Assembly: GCA_025359965.1 (NCBI GenBank)
Contig: JANYDC010000028.1
Span: 1 to 64,000 of the forward strand
Source of the DNA: Pedosphaera sp.
Lineage (GTDB): Bacteria; Verrucomicrobiota; Verrucomicrobiia; Limisphaerales; SXQI01
Direction: 5' to 3'
DNA length: 64,000 bases
The notes below the pieces were generated by a model, which made no database searches, was not told the origin of the DNA, and saw only the letters and a program-made list of their open reading frames with translations. This document shows positions 35,447 through 43,680 of the stretch, piece by piece (position 1 is the first letter of the stretch; each line of letters opens with the position of its first letter). A program made the translations under genes and the position numbers.

Positions 35447-36193
35447 ATGATCACTCCCACCTCAACGGCTTATGGCTGGCTGATGCTGGCAGGTATTTTT
35501 GTCAGCATCATTTTCTGGTCTCGGCTGGCCAAACGTGATGACCGGCTCGTGCTCATCTACATCGCCGCCCTTGCAGGTGCGTTCCTTGGCGCGAAGCTGG
35601 TCTATCTGGGTGCGGAAGGCTGGCTGCACTGGCACGATGCCGACCGCTGGCGGCAGCTTGCCACTGGGAAATCCATCACTGGCGCACTTCTGGGCGGATA
35701 TGTTTCAGTGGAGATCGTCAAACGCCTGATCGGTTATAAAGGAGTCACGGGAGATTGGTTCGCCGTAATCACCCCTGTCAGTATTATGCTGGGTCGCGTG
35801 GGCTGCCTTATGCACGGCTGTTGTCTTGGCCAGTTGTGCGAGCCAAGCTGGTTTACCATGCGCGACGCATCGGGTGCCGCGCGATGGCCGGCGGCACTGG
35901 TGGAATTGTTGTTCAACGCAGTCATTCTCGGTGTGTTATTGATCCTGCGCCGAAAAAGAATTTGGCCCGGCCAACTGTTCCACGTTTATCTGATGGCTTA
36001 CGGAACATTCCGTTTCGCCCACGAATTCAAACGCGCCACCCCTCCAATCATCGGTCCCATCACGGGCTATCAAATAGCAGCGCTTGCCCTGGTTCTATTG
36101 GGGGCAATGGGATTTGCGCTGAGGCGGCGAGCATCCAGTCTCCATACTCCTGCTCCACACAAACCTAGTCCAACTTCATCCACAGCGTCTTGA
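35447..36193 (+). CDS. Prolipoprotein diacylglyceryl transferase (Lgt)-like membrane protein
   Basis: A 248-residue multi-spanning protein. The Lgt signature region appears in a variant form, GRVGCLMHGCCLGQLCEPSW, where canonical enzymes have GRxxNFxNxExxG. Also present are GALLGGYVSVEIVKRL (upstream conserved loop), ARWPAALVELLFN, and YGTFRFAHEFKRATPP, with the arginine and acidic residues of the Lgt C-terminal site. Canonical Lgt transfers diacylglyceryl from phosphatidylglycerol to a lipoprotein cysteine. The CLMHGCC version belongs to a side branch; whether it keeps the reaction is unknown. Its place directly behind a COG1964 radical SAM gene suggests related lipid chemistry. The 3' end overlaps the convergent RNA-modification gene by 29 bases. 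Confidence 0.75.
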   Translation: MITPTSTAYGWLMLAGIFVSIIFWSRLAKRDDRLVLIYIAALAGAFLGAKLVYLGAEGWLHWHDADRWRQLATGKSITGALLGGYVSVEIVKRLIGYKGVTGDWFAVITPVSIMLGRVGCLMHGCCLGQLCEPSWFTMRDASGAARWPAALVELLFNAVILGVLLILRRKRIWPGQLFHVYLMAYGTFRFAHEFKRATPPIIGPITGYQIAALALVLLGAMGFALRRRASSLHTPAPHKPSPTSSTAS

Positions 36194-37790
36194 GGTAGCC
36201 TGGTTGGGTGCTGTTCATGGGGAAGTCGGGGGGCTGGGGAGCGAAGAAACTTTTTGAGACGGTGCGTCCGGCGGATTTGAGCGCGGCTTCCACCAAAGAC
36301 ACAAACTCGGACGGATCCATGGTGGCCACGTTGGTCGAGGCCAGAAGGACTCCGCCCTTTGCGATGAGCGGTTCGCCAACCCTCACCAGCTCTTGGTAAT
36401 CCTGCGCGGCGCGCCAGACGCCGTGTTCCTTGGATTGTGAGAAGGTGGGCGGATCAAGAATCACACAATCGAATTTACGGCCTTTTTTGGCCAGCCGTTT
36501 CATCCAGTCGAACGCATCGCCGTAAATGAAATCGTGGTGGGCGGGATCGAGACCATTCAACACCATGTTGCGGCGACCCCATTCGAGGTATTTCTTGGAA
36601 AGATCAAGGCTGGTGGTGCGAGCTCCGGCCAGTGCGGCACAGACGGAGAAAGCGCAGGTGTAGGAAAAAACGTTGAGCACCGCGGGCTTGGTTGCCGACT
36701 CGGACCACAATGGAAAATCATGACCAATCGAGCGCATCAGAAGCCGACGGCGATTTTCGCGCTGATCCAAAAACAGACCGACGGAATAACCCTCGGCAAA
36801 ACTGATTTCGTAGCGAACGCCGTTCTCCCGCACAACGCGCGTGGGCGGCGCAATCGGCTTGGAGGGATCGGCGGAGAGCATCGGGAGCGGTGACGAATCA
36901 ACCGGAGCCTGTTTGCGAACCTGACGCGAGAGAAGCTTGTGGTTGGCGTAGGCGCACCCTTCCCCAAGCATGATTCGACGCAGCCAATCCACCTGTGGGG
37001 AAGTTAGTTCATGTTCACTGGAAGCAAGCAGTGCATCACCCCACCGCTCCACGAAAACACCTGGCCGGCCATCAGGGTGGCCGTTCACCAAACGAAAGGC
37101 ATCGGTTTCCTGTGGGTCAATCAAGGCCGCGCGCAGGGCTCGCGAGCTATCGGCTTCGAAATCGATGGGGGACTCAAACAGCAAGGGGGCTTTGGTGGCG
37201 GGATGGGCTAGTGTGAGCGCAGCCGAGTGCAGGCAGATTCGTTTGAAAACCGCTCCGCCATAAAGGGTATCCCCCAAAATCGGGCAGCCGATGCTGGCCG
37301 CGTGAACGCGGATCTGATGGGTGCGGCCAGTGCGCGGTTTGGCGCGGATCACCGTTCCCATACGCCCGCTCGATACCACTTCGAACAACGTCTCCGCATC
37401 GTTGTCTCCAACGCCCAGCGCAGTGGTAATATAGTAGTTGCCCGCGCGTGCTAGCCCGGTTTTCACGAGCGCAGGAACCGAAACAGGTTTTGAGGCGGTG
37501 ATAAAAAGATAGGACTTTTGGATGGTGCGTTTTTCGAACTGCTCAGAGATCGAACGGTTGGCAAGGGTCGACTTGCCGAACAGCATCAGACCCGAGGTTT
37601 CCTTGTCCAGGCGGTGTAAAATCGAGATAGTGGCCCAGGCGGAATCACGCTCACGCAGCCACTCGTGAATCCCCGCACCGGCGTAGGGCGCGGGAGCGTG
37701 GGTGTTCATGCCAGACGGCTTGTTGATGACCAGCAGGTGATCGTCCTCAAACACGACACAAGGAACTTTTGAACTCACCAGAACTGCCAT
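36165..37790 (-). CDS. RluA-type pseudouridine synthase fused to a SAM methyltransferase
   Basis: A 541-residue fusion. Residues 1-210: RluA-family pseudouridine synthase with the catalytic Asp in HRLDKETSGLML (D62), and RTGRTHQIRVHAASIGCPILGDTLYGG. Residues about 220-541: an RlmI/RlmK-like class I SAM methyltransferase that binds SAM at NVFSYTCAFSVCAALAGA and carries the active-site motif DPPTFSQSK; RPGVFVERWGD and GLFLDQRENRR are also typical of 23S rRNA cytosine methyltransferases. A single protein could thus make two changes in rRNA, pseudouridylation and C5-methylation, at nearby sites. The start ATG overlaps the end of the CAAX-like gene by 16 bases, suggesting coupled translation. Confidence 0.88.
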   Translation of the reverse strand: MAVLVSSKVPCVVFEDDHLLVINKPSGMNTHAPAPYAGAGIHEWLRERDSAWATISILHRLDKETSGLMLFGKSTLANRSISEQFEKRTIQKSYLFITASKPVSVPALVKTGLARAGNYYITTALGVGDNDAETLFEVVSSGRMGTVIRAKPRTGRTHQIRVHAASIGCPILGDTLYGGAVFKRICLHSAALTLAHPATKAPLLFESPIDFEADSSRALRAALIDPQETDAFRLVNGHPDGRPGVFVERWGDALLASSEHELTSPQVDWLRRIMLGEGCAYANHKLLSRQVRKQAPVDSSPLPMLSADPSKPIAPPTRVVRENGVRYEISFAEGYSVGLFLDQRENRRRLLMRSIGHDFPLWSESATKPAVLNVFSYTCAFSVCAALAGARTTSLDLSKKYLEWGRRNMVLNGLDPAHHDFIYGDAFDWMKRLAKKGRKFDCVILDPPTFSQSKEHGVWRAAQDYQELVRVGEPLIAKGGVLLASTNVATMDPSEFVSLVEAALKSAGRTVSKSFFAPQPPDFPMNSTQPGYLKTLWMKLD

Positions 37791-38443
37791 GCGCCCTTAT
37801 AAACAATGTAGATTCCTAAAAGGCAATTGGTCACGGCGTGTGCCACCATCGCCTCACCGAGCCGACCCGTGCGGCACACCAGCCATTGATACAAGGCACC
37901 GCATAAAATACCGGCCAGCCATTGCGAATGGGCGAAGCCGAAGACCACAGATGTCACCCAGAAGGGCATGGCGCGGATGACCGCCAATGGCGCATTGGTA
38001 AAATCCTTGTCGGTCAGATATCGGTAAATGAAGGACCGGTAGAAAACCTCCTCGATCGGTGGCACAATGATGGTTGATCCCAGGATGCGAACGGCCACGA
38101 AAAACCAAGCCAGCGACACTGAATGACTGAAAATCGCGAAAGGATTCCATCCCTCATTTTTCGATCCCATCTTGGGATACCACGGGTCGAGTCCCACCCA
38201 GAGGATGCAAACCAAGACTCCAATGCCTAGACCTCTCAGGGAAAACTCCCATCGCATTTCGGAAACCATCCCCCAAGTCAGCCAGGTCAGCCAACCTCCG
38301 ACGAGGCATTTGAAAAAATAGATCCAACAGCTCCATTCAGGCCCAACGGGCCCCTGAAGCGAAGTCAATCCGAGGAAAATTGCGAAAGGAACGGCACGAG
38401 CTAAAAGCGGCGAGGCTGCCAGCTTGCTTTTCAACGCTTGCAT
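37775..38443 (-). CDS. CAAX-protease-like (CPBP) membrane protein, exosortase-associated type
   Basis: A 222-residue membrane protein with about six hydrophobic segments. The CPBP glutamic-type intramembrane protease motifs are visible: PPIEEVFYRSFIYR (EExxxR), FGFAHSQWLAG (FxxxH) and VAHAVTN (HxxxN). The closest remembered family is the CAAX prenyl-protease-related protein found with PEP-CTERM/exosortase systems (TIGR03008); two PEP-CTERM proteins lie in this window. The real substrate is unknown; it could process exported proteins or act without proteolysis. Its 3' end overlaps the start of the pseudouridine synthase fusion, so the two are cotranscribed although not obviously related in function. 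Confidence 0.8.
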   Translation of the reverse strand: MQALKSKLAASPLLARAVPFAIFLGLTSLQGPVGPEWSCWIYFFKCLVGGWLTWLTWGMVSEMRWEFSLRGLGIGVLVCILWVGLDPWYPKMGSKNEGWNPFAIFSHSVSLAWFFVAVRILGSTIIVPPIEEVFYRSFIYRYLTDKDFTNAPLAVIRAMPFWVTSVVFGFAHSQWLAGILCGALYQWLVCRTGRLGEAMVAHAVTNCLLGIYIVYKGAWQFW

Positions 38444-38449
38444 AAAAAC

Positions 38450-39127
38450 TTAGCGAAGGCGCAACTCGCGCACTTCCTCACCCCGGGAGACGTATACGAA
38501 TTGTCGCTGAATTTGCGTTACTTTCACACCCTCGAATACATCGCCAACGGCCAAGGTCTTACCGTTGATCATGGCGGTTGGAGCCTTCAGCCGAAAATAG
38601 ATGGCTTGCAATCGAAGGGTTGGAAATTCGGAGGAGTTAGCTGGCGCGGCCACGACAACCACTGGTTTGGCCGCAGCGGGGGTGGGAGCAGTCGGCGGAG
38701 GGGTCACAATCTCAGGTTTGGCAGCTTCAACAGGCGGGACTGTTTGCGCTGTGACGGCGCGAGGGGCTTGCTGAAGAGTATCAACCATCTCTTCGCCTTC
38801 GTCATTTTGCTTGGCCACACCATTAAGCACAGCAGCGGCCCGAGCCACGGGATTGCTCAAAACGGTCGGCGCAGTATGTGAAACTATGGCGTGAGGCCTC
38901 TTAAACGCGCCAATCTCAACTTTCGTTTCCTTTCGCGAAAGATAAGCCACCGTCGCCAGAATCAAGCCGCCCACCATGCTTAGCACGAGGACGGTAACCG
39001 CCAATTTATGACGTCCCTCCGATGGAGCTTCAGTGTGAATATCCGCAGTCTGCATCCCTTCGGAAGTGGGTCGTGAGGCCCTGCGTGGGCCGGTCGCCCT
39101 TTTCAACGCGTCATTAATTAAACTCAT
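38450..39127 (-). CDS. GspB-like general secretion pathway protein
   Basis: A 225-residue inner-membrane protein. The N-terminus MSLINDALKRA is typical of GspB-like proteins, followed by a cytoplasmic stretch, one membrane helix (AVTVLVLSMVGGLILATVAY), a long Pro/Ala-rich periplasmic linker (PPPTAPTPAAAKPVVVVAAP) and a C-terminal GspB/C domain, LRLQAIYFRLKAPTAMINGKTLAVGDVFEGVKV. In type II secretion GspB and the ATPase GspA help insert the secretin into the outer membrane. Its start overlaps the GspA/ExeA-like stop (ATGA), a coupled pair. Confidence 0.85.
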   Translation of the reverse strand: MSLINDALKRATGPRRASRPTSEGMQTADIHTEAPSEGRHKLAVTVLVLSMVGGLILATVAYLSRKETKVEIGAFKRPHAIVSHTAPTVLSNPVARAAAVLNGVAKQNDEGEEMVDTLQQAPRAVTAQTVPPVEAAKPEIVTPPPTAPTPAAAKPVVVVAAPANSSEFPTLRLQAIYFRLKAPTAMINGKTLAVGDVFEGVKVTQIQRQFVYVSRGEEVRELRLR

Positions 39128-39939
39128 ACAGTGATGTCACCCTCCAATTCCCTAATGGCCAGCCCCACCATGGAAAAATCTATTTGTTCACGTTGTTGCA
39201 CATACCCGGCGAGCAGGCATTTGTCGCAGACGGCGTTGATCAGACGAGGTATGCCCTGGCTGTAGCGATGAATCCTCCATACAGCCGGACCGGTAAAGTA
39301 AGGCACTCCTTTGGCTCCTGAAATCTGCAGCCGATGCTGTATGTACTGACGAACCTCCGCGTACCGCAGCGGGCGCAGATGGTATCGGACGGTGATGCGC
39401 TGTCGCAACTGCTTCATGCGCGGATCGTTCAACCTGTCCCTGAATTCAGGCTGGCCCATCAGCACGATCTGGAGGAGTTTGCGATCGTAGGTTTCAAGGT
39501 TGGAGAGCAGGCGAATTTGCTCAAGCAGTTCATTGCTCAAATCCTGCGCCTCATCGATGATCAGCACCGCATCGCGGTCCGCCTTCTCCAAACCCAATAG
39601 AAATTCATTCAGCGCAGCCACTGTCTCCAAGCGATCCTTGCCTTGAACTTTCAGCCCAAACTCAGTGGCAACGGCTTTCATCAATCCGTCCGGATCAAGG
39701 ACGGGGTTCAAAATCAAGGCTGTGGCGAATCTATCACCCAATTCCCCCAGCATGGCCCGGCAAAGAGTTGTCTTGCCTGCGCCAACTTCACCGGTGAGCT
39801 GGACGAATCCCTTGCGTTCGCGAATACCGTAAAGGAGATGGTTCAGGGCTTCCCGGTGTTTGGGGCTGAAGAACAAGAAACGCGGGTTCGGCGTGATGTC
39901 GAAAGGCGTCTCGTTCAGGCCGTAATAGTCCAAGTACAC
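39124..39939 (-). CDS. ExeA/GspA-like AAA ATPase
   Basis: A 271-residue ATPase. N-terminus YYGLNETPFDITPNPRFLFFSP is the family opening; Walker A is TGEVGAGKTTLCRA, Walker B LIIDEAQDLSNELLEQIRLLSN, and sensor-like GQPEFRDRL and RQRITVRYHLRPL follow. In ExeA of Aeromonas the protein pairs with ExeB to assemble the secretin; here the next gene is GspB-like and overlaps, so the same role is likely. No C-terminal peptidoglycan-binding segment as in ExeA is present, since the protein ends shortly after the ATPase domain. Other secretion-related genes in the window are the GspE-like ATPase at 449 and pilT at 63626. Confidence 0.9.
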   Translation of the reverse strand: MYLDYYGLNETPFDITPNPRFLFFSPKHREALNHLLYGIRERKGFVQLTGEVGAGKTTLCRAMLGELGDRFATALILNPVLDPDGLMKAVATEFGLKVQGKDRLETVAALNEFLLGLEKADRDAVLIIDEAQDLSNELLEQIRLLSNLETYDRKLLQIVLMGQPEFRDRLNDPRMKQLRQRITVRYHLRPLRYAEVRQYIQHRLQISGAKGVPYFTGPAVWRIHRYSQGIPRLINAVCDKCLLAGYVQQREQIDFSMVGLAIRELEGDITV

Positions 39940-39977
39940 AGGATAAATCTAGGTAAATACGAACCTTTGGTAAACGA

Positions 39978-40012
39978 AAAGTCCGATCATCCCCAAAGGA
40001 ATGTCGGACTTT
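39978..40012 (-). terminator. Likely terminator of bcp
   Basis: A 9-bp stem, AAAGTCCGA with TCGGACTTT, around a 17-base loop; on the minus strand the second arm ends in TTTT. It lies 21 bases after the bcp stop and before the ExeA-like gene start. Confidence 0.55.
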
Positions 40013-40032
40013 AAAGCAAATACTTGAGGGCA

Positions 40033-40506
40033 TCAAGCCGCCGCAAGCACTTCTTTGGCATGCTCTTCGGGCGAAACCTTGGGCCAAATCTTCTTGATCC
40101 TACCCTCTCCATCTATCAAAAAAGTGACCCGGTTGACGCCCATGTACCGTCTACCCATGAACACTTTTTCGCCCCAGACGCCGTAAGCCTCAGCAATCGT
40201 ATGGCCTTCATCGGCAAGGAGCGGAAAAGGCAGGGAGAACTTCGTGGTGAATTTCTCGTGAGCTTTAACGGTATCGGGACTCACACCCAGCACCAGCAAG
40301 TTTTTTGCGGCAAAATCGGCCATGGAATCACGGAAGGCACAAGCTTCCTTGGTGCAACCGGGGGTGTCATCTTTGGGGTAAAAATAAAGGACGAAGGATT
40401 TTCCTTCGAAATCAGTAGAGGAAACCGTTTTACCGGAAGTGGAAAGGGCGGAAAAAGCCGGAGCCACATCGCCTTCCTTCAGCTTTAATTCCAATGTCTT
40501 GGCCAT
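40033..40506 (-). CDS. bcp: Thiol peroxidase (bacterioferritin comigratory protein)
   Basis: A 157-residue cytoplasmic peroxiredoxin that reduces peroxides at the expense of thioredoxin. The catalytic segment DDTPGCTKEACAFRD holds the peroxidatic Cys (C51) and a resolving Cys five residues on (C56), the 2-Cys arrangement of the BCP/PrxQ subfamily. FVLYFYPKD and FPLLADEGHTIAEAYGVWGEK are further family segments. Length is typical. Transcribed alone, upstream of the secretion pair. Confidence 0.96.
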   Translation of the reverse strand: MAKTLELKLKEGDVAPAFSALSTSGKTVSSTDFEGKSFVLYFYPKDDTPGCTKEACAFRDSMADFAAKNLLVLGVSPDTVKAHEKFTTKFSLPFPLLADEGHTIAEAYGVWGEKVFMGRRYMGVNRVTFLIDGEGRIKKIWPKVSPEEHAKEVLAAA

Positions 40507-40553
40507 GATGAATACCTCGCAAACTGTTAGGGTGGCAACCGACCACTAAAAGC

Positions 40554-41009
40554 CTATTTGGTGATTGGAGCAAGAATTACGAACCAAGCACTCGAATTAA
40601 TATCATCCCCAGCAAGCACCAAGCTCTCAAGGATGGGAGTCTGCTGTTTGATTTTTTTAACGAGCTTTCCCTCGCCAAACAATTTAATTTCCATGCCGTC
40701 CTTGCCGAGATTGTGAACCTCAACTTCGCATTTTGACGACATTTTCAACTTACGGAATTCGTTGGTGGACACTTTAAAATCCTGTGAATCAACCTCGAAA
40801 TAATTCTTCCATTTGAAAATGGATTTTAACTTCTCCTTGGTCTTGGGGTCGAGCTCACGGAGATCCTTCTTATCCGGCTTCATCTCGTCGGTACCCCAGA
40901 TCAAACTGGCATGAAACGCAGTGTCAGTTGCAAAAACCGACTGGGCAAACGCCGCCAAGCTAAAGGCGAAAATCGAAAATATGATGCTAGGGCGCAAAAG
41001 TTGGCGCAT
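40554..41009 (-). CDS. Hypothetical exported protein
   Basis: A 151-residue protein with a signal peptide (IIFSIFAFSLAAFAQSVFA). The mature part reads HASLIWGTDEMKPDKKDLRELDPKTKEKLKSIFKWKNYFEV, then KCEVEVHNLGKDGMEIKLFGEGKLVKKIKQ, a pattern of short beta strands. I recognise no family. It lies directly downstream of the anti-sigma factor gene on the same strand (38-base gap) and could be a target or part of the same stress operon. Confidence 0.6.
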   Translation of the reverse strand: MRQLLRPSIIFSIFAFSLAAFAQSVFATDTAFHASLIWGTDEMKPDKKDLRELDPKTKEKLKSIFKWKNYFEVDSQDFKVSTNEFRKLKMSSKCEVEVHNLGKDGMEIKLFGEGKLVKKIKQQTPILESLVLAGDDINSSAWFVILAPITK

Positions 41010-41046
41010 GTGGGCTCTTTATGGCAGAATGAACTTTAGAAAGCAA

Positions 41047-41523
41047 TCAGCGACCACTGGGAATCCAAACCACGGTCATCCCCTCGCGGTGACTGCGAAA
41101 AGTAATGGCACCGGAATCGTCAGTAGGCTCTTCAGTTTCGATCTCCTGAGCTCCCCCGGCCACACTTTTAAGCCTGAACACGTCAAATGAACCTGAAGCA
41201 ACCATCAGCAAGACAACGGCTGCAGCCGCCGCCACCGGCCCAAGGATTCGTGCCCACCAAGGGGCACGGGAGCGGCGAACTTCGCTCCGTGGTTCGACCT
41301 GGGCGATTCCTCTCTGAATTTTTGACCAATGAAACTCGCGGCTCTCGGGCAGCTTGACGGCCACTTCTCCCTCGGCCATAAGTTTTTTGACCAAGGTAAG
41401 CTCTTCGGCCAACTGTCGCGCATCAGGGTCGCGCGCCAGCCAGGCAGCCGTTTCGCGCGCCTCGGCCGATGACACCTCGTTGTCGAGATACGCCTGCAAC
41501 TTCACTGTCTGGTCAATATTCAT
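41047..41523 (-). CDS. Putative anti-sigma factor, membrane anchored
   Basis: About 158 residues. The cytoplasmic N-terminus MNIDQTVKLQAYLDNEVSSAEARETAAWLARDPDARQLAEEL is a typical anti-sigma helical domain without the zinc HxxxCxxC motif. One membrane helix follows (ILGPVAAAAAVVLLMVASG) and a short external tail ending TVVWIPSGR. ATG 41523 begins 2 bases before the sigma gene's stop codon ends, so it is coupled to it; the frame extends upstream to 41628 but that part lies inside the sigma gene and has no matching features. It should hold the neighbouring ECF sigma factor inactive at the membrane until a signal arrives. Confidence 0.8.
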   Translation of the reverse strand: MNIDQTVKLQAYLDNEVSSAEARETAAWLARDPDARQLAEELTLVKKLMAEGEVAVKLPESREFHWSKIQRGIAQVEPRSEVRRSRAPWWARILGPVAAAAAVVLLMVASGSFDVFRLKSVAGGAQEIETEEPTDDSGAITFRSHREGMTVVWIPSGR

Positions 41524-41524
41524 G

Positions 41525-42127
41525 TTATTCCTCCCGCTTGAGTCCTGCGAGCAGGGCCGCCATTTTTCGGCGCGCATAAAACAAGCGCGACATGACCGTG
41601 CCAATCGAGCACTGCATCTTCTTCGCAATCATCTTATACTCCAAATCTTCAAATTCGTGGAGCACCAGAACCGTCCGGTGCTCATAACTAAGCTGAGCTA
41701 GGGCTTTATCAATCCGCTGCCGCAACTCTGAGCGTTCCAAGCCCGCCGTAGGATTAGGATTTAGGATGGGCATCTGTCGTTCAACCCCTCCCATTCCTTC
41801 TTCAAGCTGGTCAATCGAATCCGTCCGAACCCTCTTCTGTTTTCGCAATTGATCCAAGCAGAGGTTGATTACAATCCGGGTCATCCAAGTTGCAAAACTC
41901 GAATCCCCATGGAACTGAACCAGTCTCTGCCACCCCTTCACCCAAGCTTCCTGCGAAAGATCAACCGCGTCGTCCTCATTGCGCAACATGCTGAAGGCAC
42001 GCGCGTAGATTTTGTCGCGGTGACGGCCAACCAACTCCTCGAACGCGACCATGTCGCCCTTTTGGGCTGCTTTGACGAGAGCGTCGTCCAGCAGGTTCGG
42101 ATAATCGATTAACGTCGTCTTACTCAT
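41525..42127 (-). CDS. ECF-type RNA polymerase sigma factor
   Basis: A sigma factor of the extracytoplasmic-function family, about 200 residues. Region 2: DALVKAAQKGDMVAFEELVGRHRDKIYARAFSMLRNEDDAVDLSQEAWVKGWQ and FATWMTRIVINLCLDQLRKQKR; region 4: LAQLSYEHRTVLVLHEFEDLEYKMIAKKMQCSIGTVMSRLFYARRKM. It directs RNA polymerase to promoters for a stress or envelope response. ATG 42127 is chosen because the longer frame from 42232 would overlap hisB and only adds a non-conserved tail. The anti-sigma gene follows immediately. Confidence 0.93.
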   Translation of the reverse strand: MSKTTLIDYPNLLDDALVKAAQKGDMVAFEELVGRHRDKIYARAFSMLRNEDDAVDLSQEAWVKGWQRLVQFHGDSSFATWMTRIVINLCLDQLRKQKRVRTDSIDQLEEGMGGVERQMPILNPNPTAGLERSELRQRIDKALAQLSYEHRTVLVLHEFEDLEYKMIAKKMQCSIGTVMSRLFYARRKMAALLAGLKREE

Positions 42128-42167
42128 GGGTTTTGACGCAGGCGCGTCCGAGATATTCAGACCAACA

Positions 42168-42830
42168 TTAGAGTCTTCCCTTGGTGCTGGGGATTTGATC
42201 AGCAATTCTCGCATCTCGTTGGCAGGCAACATCTAAGGCTTTGGCAAAGGATTTAAAAAGCCCCTCCACGACATGGTGGGGTTCCGAACCGTACAATAAT
42301 TCGAGATGTAAATTGCAGCGGGCCTCGTTGGCAAATCCCTGAAAGAATTCCCGGGCCAAGCCGAATCGAAATTGAGAAGACATATCCTGTTCACGCTCTT
42401 CGGCAGAAAGCACCTTGTATGCCAGTTTATCCAGCCCTCTCCACACGAGATAAGGCCGACCGCTAAAGTCTATCACACATCGTGTAAGGCACTCGTCCAT
42501 GGGCACATAGGCTTCCCCTGTGAATGGGTTGCGAGGGTCGAAACCGGCCCCATACCGGCGAATCCCCTTCTTATCACCCAAGGCTTGGACAAAAGCTTGT
42601 CCAAGGGCAATACCACAGTCCTCAACCGTGTGATGGGCATCAACTTCCAAATCCCCTTTGCACCGGAGTTTGAGATTCGTAACTGAGTGTTTCGCGAACA
42701 ACGTCAGCATGTGGTCGAAAAACGGAATTCCTGTTTTCACGTCAGCTTTTCCGCTGCCGTCCACCTGGAGGTCGAGCCGAATCTTGGTCTCTTTTGTGTC
42801 GCGCACGATACGCGAATTCCGATCAGTCAT
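42168..42830 (-). CDS. hisB: Imidazoleglycerol-phosphate dehydratase
   Basis: Sixth-step enzyme of histidine biosynthesis, converting imidazole glycerol phosphate to imidazole acetol phosphate with two Mn ions. Segments: RDTKETKIRLDLQVDG at the start, GIPFFDHMLTLFAKH, DLEVDAHHTVEDCGIALGQAF (metal-ligand histidines and Glu) and HHVVEGLFKSFAKALDVA. The length of 220 is slightly over the monofunctional form (about 195); no phosphatase domain is fused. No other his genes are in the window. Confidence 0.96.
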   Translation of the reverse strand: MTDRNSRIVRDTKETKIRLDLQVDGSGKADVKTGIPFFDHMLTLFAKHSVTNLKLRCKGDLEVDAHHTVEDCGIALGQAFVQALGDKKGIRRYGAGFDPRNPFTGEAYVPMDECLTRCVIDFSGRPYLVWRGLDKLAYKVLSAEEREQDMSSQFRFGLAREFFQGFANEARCNLHLELLYGSEPHHVVEGLFKSFAKALDVACQRDARIADQIPSTKGRL

Positions 42831-42885
42831 AGGGAGAGAGTAACCAAACCGCTCAAATATGGGCTAAGGAAATTTTCAGTATCCA

Positions 42886-43605
42886 TCAAGGGATGGCTGA
42901 GTAGGACAAAAACATCTCATTTCCTCGTCTAAAGGCATTCTTGAGCTTAAATTTTGCCGCACTGGACAAAAACTCTGGGGAATATCCATCAGCAAGTGTA
43001 GGCGCATCACGCCCACCGAACAAGACCGGAGCTAAGGTGAGATGGACTTCATCAACCAAACCTGCGCGAATCATTCCTCCATTGACCTCGCCACCTCCCT
43101 CGCAGACCAATGATTCAACCCTGTGTTGTTCAGCAAGCCAACGCATCGCAGCAATCCAGTCGATGGTGCTGCCCGCACTAATATGAATATCCGCCAGAAC
43201 GGGACGCAAACGGGCCAAGCGGCGGGGATCTGCGGAGGAGGTGGTAAGAAGTAGCACCCGGGAAGCGAGGTCCTCGAAAACTGGCAGCGTTGGGTCCAAA
43301 AGTGCGCGTCCTGAGGCGATTACTTTGAGTAGGGTAGTACTCCGACCGGCCTTAAGGCGAGCCTTCGTATAGCGGGGGCCACCCGAATCCAGAGAGACAG
43401 TGCCTGAACTAACCGTTCGCGCACCGCTGAGGACTGCATCGGCCCGCGTCCGAAGGCTATACATCCAGCGAAAATCGAAATGGGAGGTAAATGGAACGAA
43501 GCAACGATCATCAGGTGCCAACTTTCCGTCAGCAGAAACTGCAGCATTAATGAAAACAAACGGCCTGTTTTCACGCGGGCTGGGCTGGGGAAGGTACGGC
43601 CTCAT
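42886..43605 (-). CDS. RibD C-terminal (dihydrofolate-reductase-like) domain protein
   Basis: A 239-residue reductase with the RibD-C fold: FVFINAAVSADGKLAPDDRC, FDFRWMYSLRTRADAVLSGARTV, then VLLLTTSS, SLVCEGGGEVNGGMIRAGLVDEVHLTLAPVLFGG. RibD-C domains reduce the ribosylamino-pyrimidine of riboflavin biosynthesis or a related substrate with NADPH. There is no deaminase domain, so it is a stand-alone reductase; its role in flavin synthesis is uncertain. ATG 43605 is preferred over GTG 43644 because GAGG lies five bases before it. Confidence 0.87.
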   Translation of the reverse strand: MRPYLPQPSPRENRPFVFINAAVSADGKLAPDDRCFVPFTSHFDFRWMYSLRTRADAVLSGARTVSSGTVSLDSGGPRYTKARLKAGRSTTLLKVIASGRALLDPTLPVFEDLASRVLLLTTSSADPRRLARLRPVLADIHISAGSTIDWIAAMRWLAEQHRVESLVCEGGGEVNGGMIRAGLVDEVHLTLAPVLFGGRDAPTLADGYSPEFLSSAAKFKLKNAFRRGNEMFLSYSAIP

Positions 43606-43680
43606 TACAACCTCGGAAGTGAGTTTGAAAAACTCATCACACACACCTGGTGGATTTTGGGCCTCAACAAGAGCGCGTCC

